From: Lachnospiraceae bacterium M18-1
GTDB lineage: Bacteria > Bacillota > Clostridia > Lachnospirales > Lachnospiraceae
NCBI GenBank assembly: GCA_000403295.2
Contig: KE159611.1
Span: forward strand, 193,466-257,465
Reading direction: 5' to 3'
DNA: 64,000 nt
The notes beneath the pieces were generated by a model. That model made no database searches and was not told the origin of the DNA. It saw only the letters and a list, made by a program, of their open reading frames with translations. Numbering within the stretch: the stretch's first letter is position 1; the number at the start of each line of letters is the position of its first letter. This document shows positions 61,467 to 64,000 of the stretch, in pieces. The translations under genes were made by a program, and so were the position numbers.

Positions 61467-63165
61467 CTTTTTCGTATACAGCTTTGCAGGCTTTCTTGCA
61501 GCAGGCGATTCCGTATTTATGAATCGTTTCCATTCCCTCCTGCCGAAGCGCCGTGACATATCCGCCATCCTCAATCTGCTTCATCGCTTTCCGGCATGCC
61601 GCGTCAAATGCCCCATTCTCCGCATATTTCACTTCTATAATGCAGCCGGTTTTTTCTGCAGGAACTGTAATTTTTATATCTGTATATCCAATACCAGACT
61701 CTATGTTGGACTTGGCAATCCAACTCCCCTCGATATTCAAAAGCCCCAGCAGCAAACCATGATAAAAGTTTTCTTTCATTTCACTCTTCACGGCAGTATC
61801 ACGGATACTGATCGCTTCGGAGAGGAATCCATTAAAAAGTATCTCGACATTTTTTACATCGCCATTCTTAATTGCTGTGCAGAACCGTCTCCATTGTTCT
61901 GTACTGCCTGTTACTTTCGACTCAAACCAGGAACGTATTTTGTCTTCATAAATTCCAAGAACTTCTTTGTTGGGAATCACCAGCTTATGCATTCTGCCGT
62001 TTGGCTTCTCTATATCCGTCAGATAGCCTGCGGCAAAAAGGACACTCCACAAATACTTCTGGCGGATTTTAGGTTCCCGGCTGTCCAGATCTGTATATGT
62101 TAACTCAGGGATGATTTCTTTTTCTATACATTCTCCGGATATCAACATCTCAATCTCTGCTTTTGTCGCTTCCGTGGCATTTTTCAGGATATCATGAACG
62201 ATCACATTTCCGCTGCTGTTCGCCCAGTGCGGCTCCATTGCCGCATCCTTTTCCACTCTTAATATATCACACTGGCTGATCACATCCCATGGGCAGTAGA
62301 CATCCAAATTGCCGAACCGGTATCCATCATACCATTCCTTCATATCCGGGAAACGCTCTTCCACGCCGTAATATTTCAGCATCTCTTCCACTTCCATGTC
62401 CGTAAATCCGAAATACTCTGCATAATCAACGCTTGCGGTCGAGCGCACCTTGAAATTATTCAATCCTGTGAAAATACTCTCCTTCGCAATCCGCAGACAT
62501 CCTGTGATCACAGCAAAATACAAATTCGCATTTGTCTTCAGCACCTGGCTGAACAGGGATCGGATCAGCCGAACCATCTTAATGTAATATCCGGCCTGAT
62601 AAGCTTTATCTAACGGCACGTCATACTCATCAATCAAAACAAGCACTGGAGAATCATAATGCCTGCGCAGAACTTCTGTCATCAGTCTCATGCTTCCATA
62701 AAGTACTGAGCTCTTATCAAAATCCTCGTCTAATAATTTCTGAAACTTTGCCTTCTGAGATCTTGTCAGCCTGTCACTCTCCAAAAGAAAGCTGAAACGT
62801 TCTGCTTCCTCGCTGATACGGGCGCCAAGCATATCATACGCCGCCTGAAAATCCTCGCCTTCCACATCCTTCAGACTAATAGATATCACCGGATACTTCC
62901 CTAAATGCTGCCCGAACAGTTCTGTATCCCTGGAAATCTCAAGTCCATCAAACAATGAAGCATCCGCCCCAATCTCAAAAAAAGATTTGAGCATATCCAT
63001 ATTCAGGCTTTTTCCAAATCGCCGAGGCCTTGTAAATAGATTCACGCTCCCTCTGGTTCGGAGAAGTTCTGCAATAAAACCTGTTTTATCCACATAGTAA
63101 AAATTATCGGACTTAAAATCACGAAAAAACTCTATGCCAATCGGAAGTTTTTTCATCTCCGTCAT
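61462..63165 (-). CDS. AAA-ATPase-like protein with PD-(D/E)XK nuclease-like domain (DUF1703)
   Basis: 567 residues. The N-terminal part (IGIEFFRDFKSDNFYYVDKT, then LFTRPRRFGKSLNMDML) is the AAA-ATPase_9 type with a Walker-like RRFGKS, and VLVLIDEYDVPLDKAY as Walker B. The C-terminal DUF1703/PD-(D/E)XK part has GCIIEVKYAEN. Such proteins are abundant in anaerobic gut bacteria in many copies and are of unknown function; some think them selfish or toxin-like. The ATG at 63165 follows GGGAGGAGACAGC. It lies between an isolated rhamnosidase and a phosphoglucomutase and has no clear functional partner. Confidence 0.88.
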   Translation of the reverse strand: MTEMKKLPIGIEFFRDFKSDNFYYVDKTGFIAELLRTRGSVNLFTRPRRFGKSLNMDMLKSFFEIGADASLFDGLEISRDTELFGQHLGKYPVISISLKDVEGEDFQAAYDMLGARISEEAERFSFLLESDRLTRSQKAKFQKLLDEDFDKSSVLYGSMRLMTEVLRRHYDSPVLVLIDEYDVPLDKAYQAGYYIKMVRLIRSLFSQVLKTNANLYFAVITGCLRIAKESIFTGLNNFKVRSTASVDYAEYFGFTDMEVEEMLKYYGVEERFPDMKEWYDGYRFGNLDVYCPWDVISQCDILRVEKDAAMEPHWANSSGNVIVHDILKNATEATKAEIEMLISGECIEKEIIPELTYTDLDSREPKIRQKYLWSVLFAAGYLTDIEKPNGRMHKLVIPNKEVLGIYEDKIRSWFESKVTGSTEQWRRFCTAIKNGDVKNVEILFNGFLSEAISIRDTAVKSEMKENFYHGLLLGLLNIEGSWIAKSNIESGIGYTDIKITVPAEKTGCIIEVKYAENGAFDAACRKAMKQIEDGGYVTALRQEGMETIHKYGIACCKKACKAVYEKE

Positions 63166-63278
63166 GCTGTCTCCTCCCTCCGCTATCGCTGTTTGCCTTC
63201 ATCTAACTCATTATAAATAGAAACATACGAATTAGCAAGTGAAAGATCGTTACTGTTTTTATACACATTCTCTCCTCT

Positions 63279-64000
63279 TTACCGCGCCAATGCCTTTACG
63301 CCTTCCGTCAGCTCCGACAGCTTTTTCTCCGCGTCTGCGTCGTCAGTTCCTTTTACTCCAATATAAAACTTGATCTTCGGCTCCGTACCTGACGGCCGGA
63401 TACAGCACCACGCACCGCCTTCCAGTTCGAAATAAAGCACGTTGGATCTGGGCAGGCCGGTAACGGTTTTTGTCCCGCTCACACAGTCCAGGAGCACATC
63501 CTCCTTGTAATCCCGAAACCTGGTCACCGTAATGCTTCCCACGGTTTTCGGCACATTTCCCCGGATGCCCTCCATCATGGACGCAATCTTTTTCGCTCCG
63601 TCCTGTCCTTTCAAAGTTACGGTACACAATCCCTCTTTATAATATCCATATGTGCCGAATAACTCTTTCATTTTATCGCACAGCGTGATCCCCTGGTGCT
63701 TACAGAACGCAGCCGCCTCGCAGAGCGCCATCACCGCGGCCACAGCATCCTTGTCCCTGGCATGCGTCCCCACCAGGCATCCGTAGCTTTCCTCATACCC
63801 AAATACATACGCATGCTCCCGGTTCTGCTCGAAGAACTTGATCTGCTCTCCGATATATTTGAAGCCAGTCAGCGTTTCAATCAGATCCACATGATACGCC
63901 TTCGTGATCTCCCGCGCCATTTTCCCGGACACGATGTTCGTCACCACCGCTCCGTTTTCCGGAAGTGTCCCCAGCACTTTCCTCTGGGATAAAATGTATT
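63279..64000 (-). CDS. Phosphoglucomutase/phosphomannomutase, C-terminal part
   Basis: The gene runs off the right edge; about 240 residues are visible, with the frame open to the last base (a GTG near 63977 is internal, not the start). FGYEESYGCLVG is the sugar-binding loop and CCIRPSGTEPKIKFYIG is the phosphate-binding loop of alpha-D-phosphohexomutase domain 4. It interconverts glucose 1-phosphate and 6-phosphate, feeding glgC and cell-wall sugar synthesis. The active-site serine lies beyond the window. Confidence 0.9.
   Translation of the reverse strand, partial: YILSQRKVLGTLPENGAVVTNIVSGKMAREITKAYHVDLIETLTGFKYIGEQIKFFEQNREHAYVFGYEESYGCLVGTHARDKDAVAAVMALCEAAAFCKHQGITLCDKMKELFGTYGYYKEGLCTVTLKGQDGAKKIASMMEGIRGNVPKTVGSITVTRFRDYKEDVLLDCVSGTKTVTGLPRSNVLYFELEGGAWCCIRPSGTEPKIKFYIGVKGTDDADAEKKLSELTEGVKALAR

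Noticed and set aside
61462..63165. Anti-phage defence system based on the ATPase/nuclease-like DUF1703 protein
   Set aside because: It is a lone gene of a very common multi-copy family with no partner, toxin or methylase; calling it defence would be unsupported.

Overview
The window looks like chromosomal DNA of an endospore-forming Lachnospiraceae-type Clostridium. The evidence is an SipL-like spore-coat morphogenesis protein, a GlgC/GlgD-type glycogen system, a split transketolase, a DUF5711 protein, a GlpA/FAD/DUF1667 anaerobic glycerol-3-phosphate dehydrogenase trio, strong GGAGG ribosome sites, and the dnaX-ybaB-recR order. There are no rRNA, tRNA or CRISPR loci that I can see.

Layout. 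1-3.7 kb: start of a His/Cys-rich metal-binding gene behind a palindromic operator, two small membrane proteins, a PatB/MalY C-S lyase and an azlCD branched-chain amino acid exporter. 3.8-9.4 kb: a large hybrid sensor kinase and glgB. 9.5-15.8 kb: an envelope cluster on the minus strand (LysM protein with an MPN-like head, DUF5711 propeller-like protein, CvpA protein, HtrA protease). 15.9-18.6 kb: transaldolase and split transketolase under a promoter with an inverted-repeat operator, probably controlled by the LacI regulator at 18.8-19.9 kb, which ends the dnaX-ybaB-recR operon. A structured RNA candidate lies just upstream of dnaX. 22.7-26.1 kb: a 6-phosphofructokinase with a Lys-rich tail, sipL and a PrcB-like lipoprotein. 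26.2-31.2 kb (plus): plsC, pncB, ddl-murF. 31.3-38.8 kb: EamA and two MATE transporters around glgCD and a YwaF-like protein. 38.8-45.5 kb: an amino acid/cation symporter, a short hybrid kinase, an Ig-like surface protein and a membrane pseudokinase resembling EssB in layout. 45.5-49.1 kb: an AT-rich acquired island with a serine recombinase remnant, a fused XRE-ABC regulator/ATPase with its permease, and an IS66 remnant. 49.2-57.8 kb: a glycerol-3-phosphate region with GlpP in the middle. The minus operon (glpA-like, FAD oxidoreductase, DUF1667) and the plus operon (MFS, TIM-barrel isomerase, BCCT transporter) each begin with a leader carrying an intrinsic terminator, as expected for GlpP antitermination. 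58.0-64.0 kb: an SseB-like protein, an alpha-L-rhamnosidase, a DUF1703 ATPase/nuclease-like protein and the C-terminal part of a phosphoglucomutase.

The most novel signals are: (1) a 33-37 bp palindromic element (ends near GTTACTG...CAGYAAC) found immediately 3' of three genes, each copy flanked by 7-9 bp direct repeats that look like target duplications; (2) the two GlpP-type attenuator leaders that tie an unassigned BCCT/isomerase/MFS operon to glycerol-3-phosphate; (3) the XRE-ABC fusion island; (4) the pseudokinase/Ig-like/kinase envelope operon; (5) the structured RNA in the ffs position that lacks the canonical SRP tip. All functional names come from reading motifs and family knowledge; no database search was run.
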